From NCBI RefSeq assembly GCF_045291545.1, contig NZ_CP149514.1, positions 806,001-870,000 on the forward strand: a stretch of 64,000 nt of DNA, given 5' to 3'. The position numbers and the translations under genes are program-made. Positions 34,055-42,440 of this stretch are shown here, piece by piece (the first letter of the stretch is position 1; each line of letters begins with the position of its first letter). The stretch is from Gallaecimonas sp045291545 (GTDB lineage Bacteria; Pseudomonadota; Gammaproteobacteria; Enterobacterales; Gallaecimonadaceae). The notes below the pieces were generated by a model. It was not told the DNA's origin and searched no databases. It worked only from the letters and a program-made list of their open reading frames with translations.

Positions 34055-34701
34055 TGCCTGTTCAAGCCGTTATCTTTGATCTTGACGGTGTCATCACCGA
34101 CACCGCGCATTTTCACTTTTTGGCTTGGCAGGCGCTGGCCCGCGAGTTGGGTGTGGCTTTTGATGAGCAGGATAACGAAGCCCTCAAGGGCATAGACCGG
34201 ATGGGCTCATTGCGGGCCATTCTGGCCAAAGGGGCTATTGAGCTGAGTGAACATGAGCAGCTGAGCCTGGCCGAACAAAAAAACCGGCACTATTTGCAGC
34301 TGGTACAGCAAATGGGCCCGGAAGATGTGTTGCCCGGTGTCGATGCCATGCTGACCTTGCTGGCTCAAGAGGGCATTGCTACCGGCGTGGCGTCAGCCAG
34401 TAAGAACGCCCGGTTGGTGCTGGAGCGGCTTAACTTGCTGGAACGGTTTGCCTATGTGGCCGATGCGGCCAAAGTGACCAACCCCAAGCCGCACCCGGAA
34501 GTGTTTTTGACGGTCGCGGATGCGCTCAATGTGCCGGCCGGCCATTGCCTAGGAGTCGAAGATGCTGCGGCGGGTGTACAGGCCATCAAGGCTGCGGGTA
34601 TGCGCGCGGTCGGTATTGGTGACCGCGCTGTTTTAGCCCAGGCCGACTGGGTCTACGCCAGTCCTGCTCAGGTGCCGCTGGCCTCACTGCTGGCGCAGTG
34701 A
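34054..34701 (+). CDS. pgmB: Beta-phosphoglucomutase
   Basis: HAD-family mutase that turns beta-glucose 1-phosphate into glucose 6-phosphate. 215 residues. FDLDGVITDT has nucleophile Asp9 and acid/base Asp11. VASASKNA (Ser), the lysine in NPKPHPEVF and GVEDAAAGVQAIKAAGM complete the four HAD motifs. The cap domain at about 15-90 includes GIDRMGSL. It shares one base with the GH65 stop (TAATG), which fits direct use of the phosphorylase product. Overlaps the convergent lacI by 18 bases. Confidence 0.94.
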   Translation: MPVQAVIFDLDGVITDTAHFHFLAWQALARELGVAFDEQDNEALKGIDRMGSLRAILAKGAIELSEHEQLSLAEQKNRHYLQLVQQMGPEDVLPGVDAMLTLLAQEGIATGVASASKNARLVLERLNLLERFAYVADAAKVTNPKPHPEVFLTVADALNVPAGHCLGVEDAAAGVQAIKAAGMRAVGIGDRAVLAQADWVYASPAQVPLASLLAQ

Positions 34702-35682
34702 GGACGCACGGGTAACCAGGCTAACATCCAGCTCAATGGAGGCCGGCTCTTGGCCGGCCATCCGGGCCAGCAGGCTTTCGACCAGTTGCCGGCCGCCGCC
34801 AGCTACATCCTGGCGCACTGAGCTTAAGGCTGGATAGGCGTATTCGGCGATTGCCATGTCGTCGAAACCGACGATGGCAACATCCTGTGGTATTGCAATA
34901 CCAGCCTCATTCAGCGCCTTGATGGCGCCCACGCCAATGGTGTCTGAAGCGGCCAGAATACCGTCATAGGGGCGCTGACCGTCAGCAAACAGGGCAGCCG
35001 TGACACTATGGCCGGCAGCAGACGTAAAGTCGCAGTCATGCTGCGCCGCCTGTGGCGCGCTTTGTAAAAAGCCCTGCCAGCGCTGGCGGATCTCCAGGTG
35101 GTGAATATTGCCCAGAAACAGCAGCCGCTGGCAGCCCTGCTCAAGCAGGTGCCGGGCAGCCAGCTGGCCGCCTTTGCTGTTATTACTGCCAACTACGCTG
35201 TACCCCAGATCCGGCGCATTGGCTCCCCACACCACAAAGGGCACCTGTTCCAGGTGCAGCTCACGGATCCGCGCTTCCTGCTCGCCCTGACCGATAACAA
35301 TGAGGCCATCGGCCCGCTGTGCATCCATATAAGGGGTGGTACTGGTGCCGGAGCGGGTGGTGGTCAGTAGCATGTCATAGCCACGTTGGCTGAGTTCATC
35401 CGCCAGGGTGCCGAGCATGGCCAGCAAGAAAGGATCGGAGATGGCCTGGCTACTGCTGGCATCAAAAACAATGATCACCGCCACAGTATTGGTTTTTTGC
35501 AGGCGCAAGTTTCGGGCACTGGCATTGATACGAAAATTCTGTTCGCGGGCCAGTTGCTGCACCCGCCGACGGGTGTTTTCGTTGATCAGAGGATTGTCTC
35601 GCAGCGCCCGTGAGGCGGTGGATTCAGAGACACCAGCAAGCGCGGCGAGATCGGCTAGGGTTTTTACTACTTTCGAGTTCAT
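34684..35682 (-). CDS. LacI-family transcriptional repressor of the alpha-glucoside locus
   Basis: 332 residues. N-terminal helix-turn-helix TLADLAALAGVSESTASRALRDNP (8-31) with hinge helix INASARNLR, then a periplasmic-binding-type ligand domain from about residue 62 with VGFDDMAIAEYAYPALSSV near the end. Convergent with pgmB and divergent from the TonB receptor. Both divergent regions of the locus contain TTGCAATCGATTGCAA, the even, CG-centred type of LacI-family operator, so it probably controls all transcripts and itself. MalR/MalI-like role inferred; the inducer is unknown. Confidence 0.9.
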   Translation of the reverse strand: MNSKVVKTLADLAALAGVSESTASRALRDNPLINENTRRRVQQLAREQNFRINASARNLRLQKTNTVAVIIVFDASSSQAISDPFLLAMLGTLADELSQRGYDMLLTTTRSGTSTTPYMDAQRADGLIVIGQGEQEARIRELHLEQVPFVVWGANAPDLGYSVVGSNNSKGGQLAARHLLEQGCQRLLFLGNIHHLEIRQRWQGFLQSAPQAAQHDCDFTSAAGHSVTAALFADGQRPYDGILAASDTIGVGAIKALNEAGIAIPQDVAIVGFDDMAIAEYAYPALSSVRQDVAGGGRQLVESLLARMAGQEPASIELDVSLVTRASSLRQQ

Positions 35683-35707
35683 CGGACCAGTATAGCGACC
35701 AGGGGGT

Positions 35708-35760
35708 ACTTTACGTTAGCGTAAAAAGCCTTTGCAATCGATTGCAAAGCTAATTAAGTT
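35708..35760. promoter_or_regulatory. LacI-type operator with divergent promoters (lacI / TonB receptor)
   Basis: TTGCAATCGATTGCAA at 35732-35747, extended by T and A to 18 bases, identical to the copy at 31675-31690. Plus strand: -35 TTGCAA (35732-35737) with -10 TAAGTT (35755-35760, spacer 17). Minus strand: -35 TTGCAA (35747-35742) with -10 TAAAGT (35713-35708, spacer 18 from the TTGCAA nearest the gene). A second inverted repeat TTTACG-TTAG-CGTAAA lies at 35710-35725; its half TTTACGTTA is also at 31629-31637. Confidence 0.75.
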
Positions 35761-35851
35761 ACCCTCAGCCGCTGGTTAACAAGTCACCGCTCCCTGGGAC
35801 AAAGGGATGGCCAGCAGCCACACAAACATAAAATTCTGTGGGGAGAAGCAG

Positions 35852-38290
35852 ATGGACTTCAAGATGAACGCCGTGCTGTCAGCAATGTTGCTGACCCTGG
35901 CGGTACCTGCCGCGCAGGCGGCAACTGATAACAGCAAAGATAAAAAAAGCAAAGACGATAAAAATATCGAACAGATCGTCGTGACCGGTGCTGCCGGCCG
36001 CGGTATGCGCCGTACCGAAACAAGCTACTCTGTGACTACCCTTAGCGGCGCCGAAATTGAGCGCCAGGCGCCAAAGAGTACCGCTGATCTGTTTAAATCC
36101 ACGCCGGGTGTCTGGGTTGAATCCTCGGGTGGTCAGGGTGGCGCCAACATTTTCGTGCGCGGCTTCGCCAGCTCCGGCGACGCGGCCTTTACGACCGTCC
36201 AGCTCGACGGTATGCCGATCTTCCCGCCGTCAACGCTGTCCTTTTTGGAAAACTCCACGCTGTTCCGTCTTGATGACACCGTGCAGCGCATGGAAGCCCT
36301 GCGTGGCGGCCCTAACCCGGTTTTCTCCAACGGTCAGCCCGGGGTCACCTTTAACTTTATCCAGAAAAAAGGCACCGACATTCCCGAAGGCAGCATCAAG
36401 GCCACTGTCACCGATTACGGCAGCCGCCGCATTGACGGTTACTACGCAGGGCCGCTGAGTAAGGACTGGTACATCAGTATGGGGGGCTTTTACCGCACCT
36501 CCGATGGGATCCGAGATACTCAGTATCCTGCGGACCAGGGAGGCCAGCTCAGCGTTAAGTTGACCCATGACCTGGACAACGGCCAGCTTAACCTGTGGGC
36601 CCGTAAGACTAACGACAAGAACGTCTGGTTACTGCCTATCCCGGTTGTTGAAACCTCAGGCGGTGATATCAAGGAATATCCTGGCTTTAACGCCGGTACC
36701 GGTACTTTGTACGGCAATGATACGCGCCTGGCTGAGCTGGAAGTGGCACCGGGTCAGAGTATCCGCCGTGACATGTCTGATGGCCGCGGCATTAACTTCA
36801 GCTTGGTTGGTGGCAGCCTGGATCTGGACTTGGCCAACGACTGGAGCCTGCTGGAAAAATTCACCTTCAGCTCTGGTGATGCCGATTCTATGGGATTGGT
36901 ACCGGCCAGCTCGCCCATGAGTGCCAGTACCTATCTGGCCAGCAAAATTAGCCAAGCCAATGATGGTGGTACGGTTGAAAATGCTGCCGGTAGTGCTGCG
37001 ACAACCGGTAGCTTCACCTACGCCAGCTCCGGTGATGCCATGACCAACATGAACCAGCAGGTCATGACTGCTGGCTGGTGGTCAGTACAGAAGAAGATCA
37101 AGAGCTTCAGTAACGACCTGCGTCTGGTCAAGAAAATCAATGATCAGCACACGGTGACCATGGGGATGTTCTTTACCGACTATTCCTCCAAGGACCTGTG
37201 GTACCTGGGTAACAATATGTTGCTGACGGCGCAGCCTCACGCCCAGCGCCTGAACCTGGTACTGGATAACGGTGTTAAAGCTACCCACAACGGTTTTGAA
37301 GGGGCGCCGTTCTACGACGTTAACGCTTCTTATAATGGCCGTAATACCGCACTGTTCCTGGCTGAACAGTGGAAGGTGACAGACCGTTTCAAACTGGACT
37401 TTGGCTACCGCTGGGAAAACCAGAAAATTGACGCCACCTTGGAAGGTAATGATACCGGTGTGGATCTCGATGGTAACCCGACCACCTTGTATGACAACAA
37501 TGCCGCTGTACTCAACGGTAACTTCCGCGGCTTGAACTACAACAACTCCGAGACGGCCTGGACTGCCGGTGCTAACTACCTTCTCAATGATGCCGGTGAT
37601 ACCAGCGTCTTTGCCCGGATTAACTCCGGCTTCAAGATGCCACAGTTTGATGACTTGCGTGACGGTACCACTAATACCCAGGACATCAACCAGTACGAAT
37701 TGGGCTACAAGCACATGGGCGATGCCTACAGTGCATATGCCACATTGTTCTACACCGACTTCAGCGGTCTGCCGTTCCAGAACTTTATTAACGGTCAGAA
37801 CGTAGTGCGTATCGGTGGCGCTAAAGCCTTGGGTGTGGAGCTGGAAGGAAATGTTTCGGTCACCGAGAACTTCTCTGTGGCACTGACTTCTACTTTGCAA
37901 AACGCCAAGCTGAAAAACTTCGGTGATGTCACGGACAACCAGGTCATGCGTCAGCCAAAAATCCAGTTACGCCTGACACCCAGCTACGTGATGGACTTTA
38001 ACTGGGGCTGGATGCGTTTCTACGGCACTTATAGCTACTACGGCAAGCGCTACTCCGATCTGGAAAACCAGCAGGTACTGCCGTCGTTCAAAAAACTGGA
38101 TGCCGGTGTGGTGGCCAATATTGGTGACCACGTCAAGCTACAGCTGACCGGTGACAACCTCACCAACACCATTGGCCTGACCGAAGGTAACCCGCGGGTA
38201 CTGGGTTCTGGCGCCAATGCTGACGGGGTTATTCTGGCGCGGCCAATCCTGGGGCGCTCCTTTAGCCTGTCCATGAGCTACAGCTTCTAA
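35852..38290 (+). CDS. TonB-dependent receptor, probably for maltose/maltodextrin
   Basis: Outer-membrane gated channel, 812 residues from ATG 35852. Signal peptide MDFKMNAVLSAMLLTLAVPAAQA, a Lys/Asp-rich spacer, TonB-box-like IEQIVVTG, plug domain (about 50-170) with STADLFKSTPGVWVESSGG and IFVRGF, then a 22-strand barrel ending in SMSYSF with C-terminal Phe. GGGGAG 6 bases upstream decides the start over the longer frame from 35807. Not preceded by iron-type sites; the shared operator ties it to the GH65 locus, so sugar uptake is inferred. Confidence 0.9.
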   Translation: MDFKMNAVLSAMLLTLAVPAAQAATDNSKDKKSKDDKNIEQIVVTGAAGRGMRRTETSYSVTTLSGAEIERQAPKSTADLFKSTPGVWVESSGGQGGANIFVRGFASSGDAAFTTVQLDGMPIFPPSTLSFLENSTLFRLDDTVQRMEALRGGPNPVFSNGQPGVTFNFIQKKGTDIPEGSIKATVTDYGSRRIDGYYAGPLSKDWYISMGGFYRTSDGIRDTQYPADQGGQLSVKLTHDLDNGQLNLWARKTNDKNVWLLPIPVVETSGGDIKEYPGFNAGTGTLYGNDTRLAELEVAPGQSIRRDMSDGRGINFSLVGGSLDLDLANDWSLLEKFTFSSGDADSMGLVPASSPMSASTYLASKISQANDGGTVENAAGSAATTGSFTYASSGDAMTNMNQQVMTAGWWSVQKKIKSFSNDLRLVKKINDQHTVTMGMFFTDYSSKDLWYLGNNMLLTAQPHAQRLNLVLDNGVKATHNGFEGAPFYDVNASYNGRNTALFLAEQWKVTDRFKLDFGYRWENQKIDATLEGNDTGVDLDGNPTTLYDNNAAVLNGNFRGLNYNNSETAWTAGANYLLNDAGDTSVFARINSGFKMPQFDDLRDGTTNTQDINQYELGYKHMGDAYSAYATLFYTDFSGLPFQNFINGQNVVRIGGAKALGVELEGNVSVTENFSVALTSTLQNAKLKNFGDVTDNQVMRQPKIQLRLTPSYVMDFNWGWMRFYGTYSYYGKRYSDLENQQVLPSFKKLDAGVVANIGDHVKLQLTGDNLTNTIGLTEGNPRVLGSGANADGVILARPILGRSFSLSMSYSF

Positions 38291-38305
38291 GCTGCTGCTT
38301 GCTAT

Positions 38306-38333
38306 AAAAAAGGGCCCCGAGGGGCCCTTTTTT
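38306..38333. terminator. Terminator after the TonB receptor gene
   Basis: AAAAAAGGGCCC (38306-38317) pairs with GGGCCCTTTTTT (38322-38333) around CGAG. Symmetric A/T tracts also serve the convergent minCDE transcript. Confidence 0.92.
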
Positions 38334-38349
38334 AACGCTTGTCTTCCGT

Positions 38350-38610
38350 TTAACGTTTGTCTTCCGGGAGCGTAATATTCAGCTCCAGTACCGCGATTTC
38401 ATCGTCCTTGTGATCCAGCGCCACCGAAATCTGCTCGGGGCTAATGGGCACATACTTTTTAATGACCTCAAGAATGTCCCGTTCCAGATCCGGCAGATAG
38501 TCGGGGCCGCTACGGCGGTTACGTTCATGGGCAACAATGATCTGCAGGCGTTCTTTGGCCAGGCTGGCGGACTTTTTCTTGTTGGCACGGAAGTAGTCGA
38601 GAAAGGACAT
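38350..38610 (-). CDS. minE: Cell division topological specificity factor MinE
   Basis: Activates MinD ATPase and drives pole-to-pole oscillation of MinCD. 86 residues. The membrane-binding start MSFLDYF, the anti-MinCD helix region ASLAKERLQIIVAHERN and the topological-specificity domain (33-86) with YLPDLERDILEVIKKYV are all clear. Just past its stop the last codons appear duplicated (see findings). Two bases after minD. Confidence 0.97.
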   Translation of the reverse strand: MSFLDYFRANKKKSASLAKERLQIIVAHERNRRSGPDYLPDLERDILEVIKKYVPISPEQISVALDHKDDEIAVLELNITLPEDKR

Positions 38611-38612
38611 CC

Positions 38613-39422
38613 TTAACCTCCGAAGATCCGCTTGAACAGGCCTTTTTTCTCTTCATCGAGAAAGCGCATTGGCCGCTGCTCACCCAGGAGCCGGGCAACG
38701 GTATCCAGGTAAGCCTGGCCAGCGTCGCTTTGCTCATCGAGGATCACCGGCTCGCCGGCATTGGAGGCCCGCAATACTGCCTGTGACTCCGGGATCACCC
38801 CCAGCAGCGGCACCGCCAGAATTTCCTGTACATCCTCGACGCTGAGCATGTCGCCGCTGTTAACCCGGTTGGGGTTGTAGCGGGTCAGCAGCAGGTGTTC
38901 TTTGATTGGTTCCTGATTTTGTTCGGCGCGCCGGGACTTAGAGGCGAGAATACCGAGGATGCGGTCCGAGTCACGCACCGATGACACTTCCGGGTTGGTA
39001 GTCACAATGGCCTCATCGGCAAAATACAGCGCCATCATGGCGCCGGTTTCAATACCGGCCGGCGAATCGCAGATAATGTAATCGAAAGACTCAGCCAGCT
39101 CGCCCAGTACCTGCTCCACCCCTTCTTTGGTCAGGGCGTCTTTATCGCGAGTCTGAGAGGCTGGCAGAATAGACAGTCCTTCTACCCGTTTGTCTTTGAT
39201 CAAGGCCTGATTGAGGTTGGCTTCTTTGTTGATGACATTCACAAAGTCGTAGACCACCCGGCGTTCACAACCCATGATCAAATCCAGGTTACGCAATCCC
39301 ACATCAAAATCGACAATCACGGTTTTTTTACCGGCCATTGCCAGGCCGGTACCGATAGCAGCACTGGAGGTTGTCTTACCGACGCCGCCTTTGCCTGACG
39401 TCACCACGATAATGCGCGCCAT
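38613..39422 (-). CDS. minD: Septum site-determining ATPase MinD
   Basis: ParA-type ATPase that recruits MinC to the membrane. 269 residues. Deviant Walker A KGGVGKT (11-17), switch I DFDVGLRNLDLIMG, Walker B YIICDSPAGIE, and the amphipathic C-terminal membrane helix (DEEKKGLFKRIFGG). GAGGGG lies 5 bases before ATG 39422; a longer frame runs into minC and is rejected. Spacing to minC 14 bases. Confidence 0.98.
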   Translation of the reverse strand: MARIIVVTSGKGGVGKTTSSAAIGTGLAMAGKKTVIVDFDVGLRNLDLIMGCERRVVYDFVNVINKEANLNQALIKDKRVEGLSILPASQTRDKDALTKEGVEQVLGELAESFDYIICDSPAGIETGAMMALYFADEAIVTTNPEVSSVRDSDRILGILASKSRRAEQNQEPIKEHLLLTRYNPNRVNSGDMLSVEDVQEILAVPLLGVIPESQAVLRASNAGEPVILDEQSDAGQAYLDTVARLLGEQRPMRFLDEEKKGLFKRIFGG

Positions 39423-39436
39423 ATTTTCCCCTCTTC

Positions 39437-40102
39437 TTATAACGGCCCGACGGCCAATTGTTCTTGTTGCAATGAAATCTGTGCACTTTGTTGCCACTGT
39501 GGCCCTTGCAGGTCATCACTGAGCCAGTAAGTGCCGGCAATAGAAACCAGTTCGGCTTCAAGTTTACGGCAAAAAATGCGGGCGTTACTGTCGCCAGTGG
39601 CGCCGGCAATGGCCCGGCCCCGTAAGCTGCCGTAGATATGAATATTGCCGTCACTGATCACTTCGGCGCCAGCGCCGACCGAGCCGAGCACGATGAGATC
39701 CCGGCCTTTGGCGTAAAGTTGCTGGCCGGAGCGTACCTGCCCCTGATGAATTTGTGCCGGTGGCGTTGTGGTCGTCGTCGCTTTGGCTGTGCTGGTACTG
39801 GTGTTACTGCGGCCCGGTTGCAACAAGGCCCAGCCGGTTCCAGTTGCCAGGGCTTTGAGTGTGGCCGGGCAGTTCACCAGACCAACCGGTATCATGCCTT
39901 GCTGTCGGATCTGCTCGGCCAGGGCGGGCAGGTCGGGGGTTTGGGTCAGAGCGGCCAGGTCGACAACCAAAGGCGCCTGCTGAAAAAAGCCCGGTGCCTG
40001 TTGCACCTTGTCAGCCAGCTTGCTGGAAAAATCGGCGAGATCGGCATCACTCAGTGCCAGAACAGATAAGGTAAAAGAGGTACCTTTAAACAACAGTGAC
40101 AT
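39437..40102 (-). CDS. minC: Septum site-determining protein MinC
   Basis: FtsZ polymerisation inhibitor, 221 residues. The N-terminal domain (1-about 100) begins FKGTSFTLSVL. A Thr/Ser/Ala linker (about 97-113) follows. The C-terminal beta-helix has VRSGQQLYAKGRDLIVLGSVGAGAEVISDGNIHIYG and GRAIAGATGD, which dimerises and binds MinD. First gene of minCDE, divergent from ycgL as in E. coli. Confidence 0.96.
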   Translation of the reverse strand: MSLLFKGTSFTLSVLALSDADLADFSSKLADKVQQAPGFFQQAPLVVDLAALTQTPDLPALAEQIRQQGMIPVGLVNCPATLKALATGTGWALLQPGRSNTSTSTAKATTTTTPPAQIHQGQVRSGQQLYAKGRDLIVLGSVGAGAEVISDGNIHIYGSLRGRAIAGATGDSNARIFCRKLEAELVSIAGTYWLSDDLQGPQWQQSAQISLQQEQLAVGPL

Positions 40103-40142
40103 TCGGCGTCCGGGCCTGCAGGTGCTAGGTTATTTGAGGTCA

Positions 40143-40151
40143 TGGTATAGT
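40143..40151 (+). promoter_or_regulatory. Extended -10 promoter of ycgL
   Basis: TGG-TATAGT is an extended -10 element (TGn plus five of six -10 bases). The transcript start near 40158 would lie after the GTG at 40150 and before ATG 40186, which supports the shorter ycgL start. Confidence 0.6.
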
Positions 40152-40185
40152 GAGGCCCCACCGCAGGCAAGACGATGACCAGCCA

Positions 40186-40461
40186 ATGTTGTGTGCCGTA
40201 TACAAAAGCCGTAAAAAGCCGGATACCTACCTGTACATTCGCCGCCGTGATGACTTCACAGAGGTGCCGGAACAACTGTTGTCACTTTTCGGTCAGCCAG
40301 AGTTTGTCATGCTGCTGCCATTGGCTAAAAGGCCACAACTGGCGCGTCTTAGTGCGGCGAAACTGCAACAGGCGTTAGACACTGATGGCTATTATTTGCA
40401 ACTGCCACCGCCCACTGAAAATTTACTGAAAGCGCACCGCCAGGCCCAGGGGGTAGAATGA
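40186..40461 (+). CDS. ycgL: YcgL family protein
   Basis: 91 residues, UPF0745/YcgL family, function unknown. MLCAVYKSRKKPDTYLYI, FGQPEFVMLLPL and GYYLQLPPPTENLLK match E. coli YcgL, which is likewise beside minC. I chose ATG 40186 because it aligns with the E. coli MFCVIYRS and lies after the inferred promoter. The longer reading from GTG 40150 is less likely. The stop overlaps the next start by 4 bases. Confidence 0.92.
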   Translation: MLCAVYKSRKKPDTYLYIRRRDDFTEVPEQLLSLFGQPEFVMLLPLAKRPQLARLSAAKLQQALDTDGYYLQLPPPTENLLKAHRQAQGVE

Positions 40462-41426
40462 AAAAAACGTTGCTGTGGCTGACGGCACTACTACCCACAT
40501 TGGCGCTGGCTAATGTGCCGAATCATGATTTTGCCAATTATGTGTCGTCCCTTAAGGCACAGGCGCTTAATAAAGGCATCAGCAAGCAAACCGTGGATGC
40601 GGCCTTTGCTGACGTCAAGTTGCTGCATCGGGCAATAAAGGCAGACAGAAACCAGCCGGAAAGCAAACAGACACTGGAGCGTTACCTGCAGCGAACCTTG
40701 CCGAGCTGGAAGGTTACCCAGGCGCGTCAGCAGTTTGCTAAACACCGGGCGTTACTGGAACAGGTTGCCAGCCGTTATGGTGTACAGCCGCAGTACATCG
40801 TGGCGTTGTGGGCGAAAGAATCCAGTTTTGGCCGGGTGCAGGGGCATTTTTCGGTGATCTCTGCTTTGACCAGCCTGGCTTTTGAAGGGCGTCGGGAAGA
40901 CTTTTTCAAGGGTGAGTTGTTCTCGGCGCTGGCCATTTTGGAGCAGGGAAAAATCCCGGTAACCGAACTAAAAGGTTCCTGGGCGGGTGCCATGGGGCAA
41001 ACCCAGTTCATGCCCAGCTCTTACCTGGCACTGGCTGTTGACGGCGATGGTGATGGCCGCAAGGACATTTGGCATGACCCTGCCGATGTATTTGCCTCTA
41101 TTGCCAACTATCTTGCCAAAGCGGGCTGGAATGCGAATGAAACCTGGGGTCGGCAAGTGAAGGTACCGGCCCATTTTGACTGGCGCCAGGCGAAAAAAAT
41201 TCACGCGCTGGCCGACTGGGCAAAAATGGGGGTGACCCGCTATGACGGCCGGCCACTGCCACAAGCTGACATGCAGGCGCAGCTCAAAGCTGTTGATGGT
41301 GCCAAAGGGCGTATTTATCTGGTGTATAACAACTATCAGGTGCTGAAACGCTGGAACCGCTCCGACTACTTTGCCACTTCGGTTGGTCTGCTGGCGGATC
41401 GTATTATCTGGCCACCACTGAAATGA
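40458..41426 (+). CDS. MltB-family lytic murein transglycosylase
   Basis: Cleaves the glycan strand of peptidoglycan to 1,6-anhydro-muropeptides in the periplasm. 322 residues with a cleaved type signal peptide (MKKTLLWLTALLPTLALA; no lipobox, unlike E. coli MltB). The catalytic Glu121 is in LWAKESSFGR. GSWAGAMGQTQFMPSSYL, DGDGDGRKDIWHDPADVFASIANYL and the C-terminal YNNYQVLKRWNRSDYFATSVGLLADRI are family motifs. Overlaps ycgL and ycgN by 4 bases on either side, an unusual cell-wall insertion between the two. Confidence 0.94.
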   Translation: MKKTLLWLTALLPTLALANVPNHDFANYVSSLKAQALNKGISKQTVDAAFADVKLLHRAIKADRNQPESKQTLERYLQRTLPSWKVTQARQQFAKHRALLEQVASRYGVQPQYIVALWAKESSFGRVQGHFSVISALTSLAFEGRREDFFKGELFSALAILEQGKIPVTELKGSWAGAMGQTQFMPSSYLALAVDGDGDGRKDIWHDPADVFASIANYLAKAGWNANETWGRQVKVPAHFDWRQAKKIHALADWAKMGVTRYDGRPLPQADMQAQLKAVDGAKGRIYLVYNNYQVLKRWNRSDYFATSVGLLADRIIWPPLK

Positions 41427-41863
41427 AGCACTTTTGGGAACAAAAAACGCTGGCGGAACTGAGTCAGCCGGAGTGGGAGTCACTCTGTGATGGCTGTGGC
41501 AAGTGCTGTTTGAACAAGCTGCAAGACGAAGATACCGATGAGGTCTACCACACGGCGGTGGCCTGTCAGTTGCTGGACCTGCGTACTTGTCAGTGTCGCC
41601 AGTATGATAACCGTTTTGAGCTGGTACCCGACTGCCTGCAACTGACAGCGGACAAACTGGCAACCTTTTACTGGTTGCCGCCATCCTGCGCTTATCGGCG
41701 GCTGGCCGAAGGCCGGGGGCTGGCTGACTGGCACCCACTGCTAAACGGTGGCAAAAAACACAAGATGCATGCCGCTGGTATTTCGGTGCGCCACAAAGCC
41801 GTCAGTGAAGGGCCGGATATCGACCCGGCAGATTTTATTGTCAGCTGGCCTTTGGATGAATAA
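41423..41863 (+). CDS. ycgN: YcgN/YkgJ family cysteine-cluster protein
   Basis: 146 residues, UPF0260 family. Cysteines Cys22, Cys25, Cys28 and Cys29 (LCDGCGKCCLNKL), then Cys48, Cys56, Cys58, Cys71 and Cys89 suggest a metal or Fe-S site; function unknown. HPLLNGGKKHKMHAAGISV and IVSWPLDE are conserved in E. coli YcgN. ATGA overlap with the transglycosylase gene. A perfect terminator follows its stop. Confidence 0.93.
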   Translation: MKHFWEQKTLAELSQPEWESLCDGCGKCCLNKLQDEDTDEVYHTAVACQLLDLRTCQCRQYDNRFELVPDCLQLTADKLATFYWLPPSCAYRRLAEGRGLADWHPLLNGGKKHKMHAAGISVRHKAVSEGPDIDPADFIVSWPLDE

Positions 41864-41891
41864 AAAAGCCCCGCGTCTGCGGGGCTTTTTT
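41862..41891. terminator. Bidirectional terminator between ycgN and dsbB
   Basis: Perfect 13-base stem (41862-41874 with 41879-41891), loop GTCT, with A and T tracts. Closes ycgN (+) and dsbB (-). Confidence 0.94.
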
Positions 41892-42426
41892 ATGCTTTAG
41901 GGCGGGGCCGTAGTAACTGCCCGAGTGTCATCAGCAGGCCAATAATGAACAGGGCGCCGAAGATGATTTCCATCCATTGGGGCATTGATAAGCCAGCAAA
42001 ATGCCAGACTGTTTGAGTGCAATCGCCACGGGCTTCAAACATCGCCGGAAACCACTTATCAACCTTGAACCAGAATGGAAAGTCAGGCAGGAAGGTGCAC
42101 TGTTTGAAAGGCGAAGGGTCGGTTTGTAACGACACATGCTCAATGGCCAGTTTCAGCCCCCAGCCACTGGCGATCAGCCAGCTAACCAGTGCTGCAAGGC
42201 GCAGCCATAGCATTCGTGGGGCAATGGCGCCAAGCACCCCGGCAGCAAAGATGCCCAGCACAGCCACCCGCTGATAAACACACATCACGCAGGGTTCAAG
42301 GCGCATACCATACTGGAAAAACAGTGCGATCATTTCCAGGATCAAGGCGCCAGATGCGAGCAGCAGCCAGGACGTTCGGTAATAGGGTAGTTTTCTGAGC
42401 ATGTTGGTTAGTTCAGTAAAAAACAT
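41890..42426 (-). CDS. dsbB: Disulfide bond formation protein DsbB
   Basis: Inner-membrane quinone reductase that reoxidises DsbA. 178 residues, four membrane helices. Periplasmic cysteine pairs: Cys46-Cys49 (PCVMCVYQR) and Cys110/Cys136. MPQWMEIIFG is the conserved last helix. ATG 42426 is used; ATG 42402 (MLRKLPYY, nearer to E. coli MLRFLNQ) is an equally fair alternative. It follows nhaB, as in E. coli (fadR-nhaB-dsbB). Confidence 0.95.
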   Translation of the reverse strand: MFFTELTNMLRKLPYYRTSWLLLASGALILEMIALFFQYGMRLEPCVMCVYQRVAVLGIFAAGVLGAIAPRMLWLRLAALVSWLIASGWGLKLAIEHVSLQTDPSPFKQCTFLPDFPFWFKVDKWFPAMFEARGDCTQTVWHFAGLSMPQWMEIIFGALFIIGLLMTLGQLLRPRPKA

Positions 42427-42440
42427 CTGCTGGGGTTGTA

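Noticed and set aside
37082..37900. A 272-codon open frame antisense to the TonB receptor gene
   Set aside because: Shadow of a long conserved gene on the other strand.
35852..38290. TonB receptor as a siderophore receptor
   Set aside because: Operator and neighbours are sugar genes, and no Fur-like site was seen upstream.
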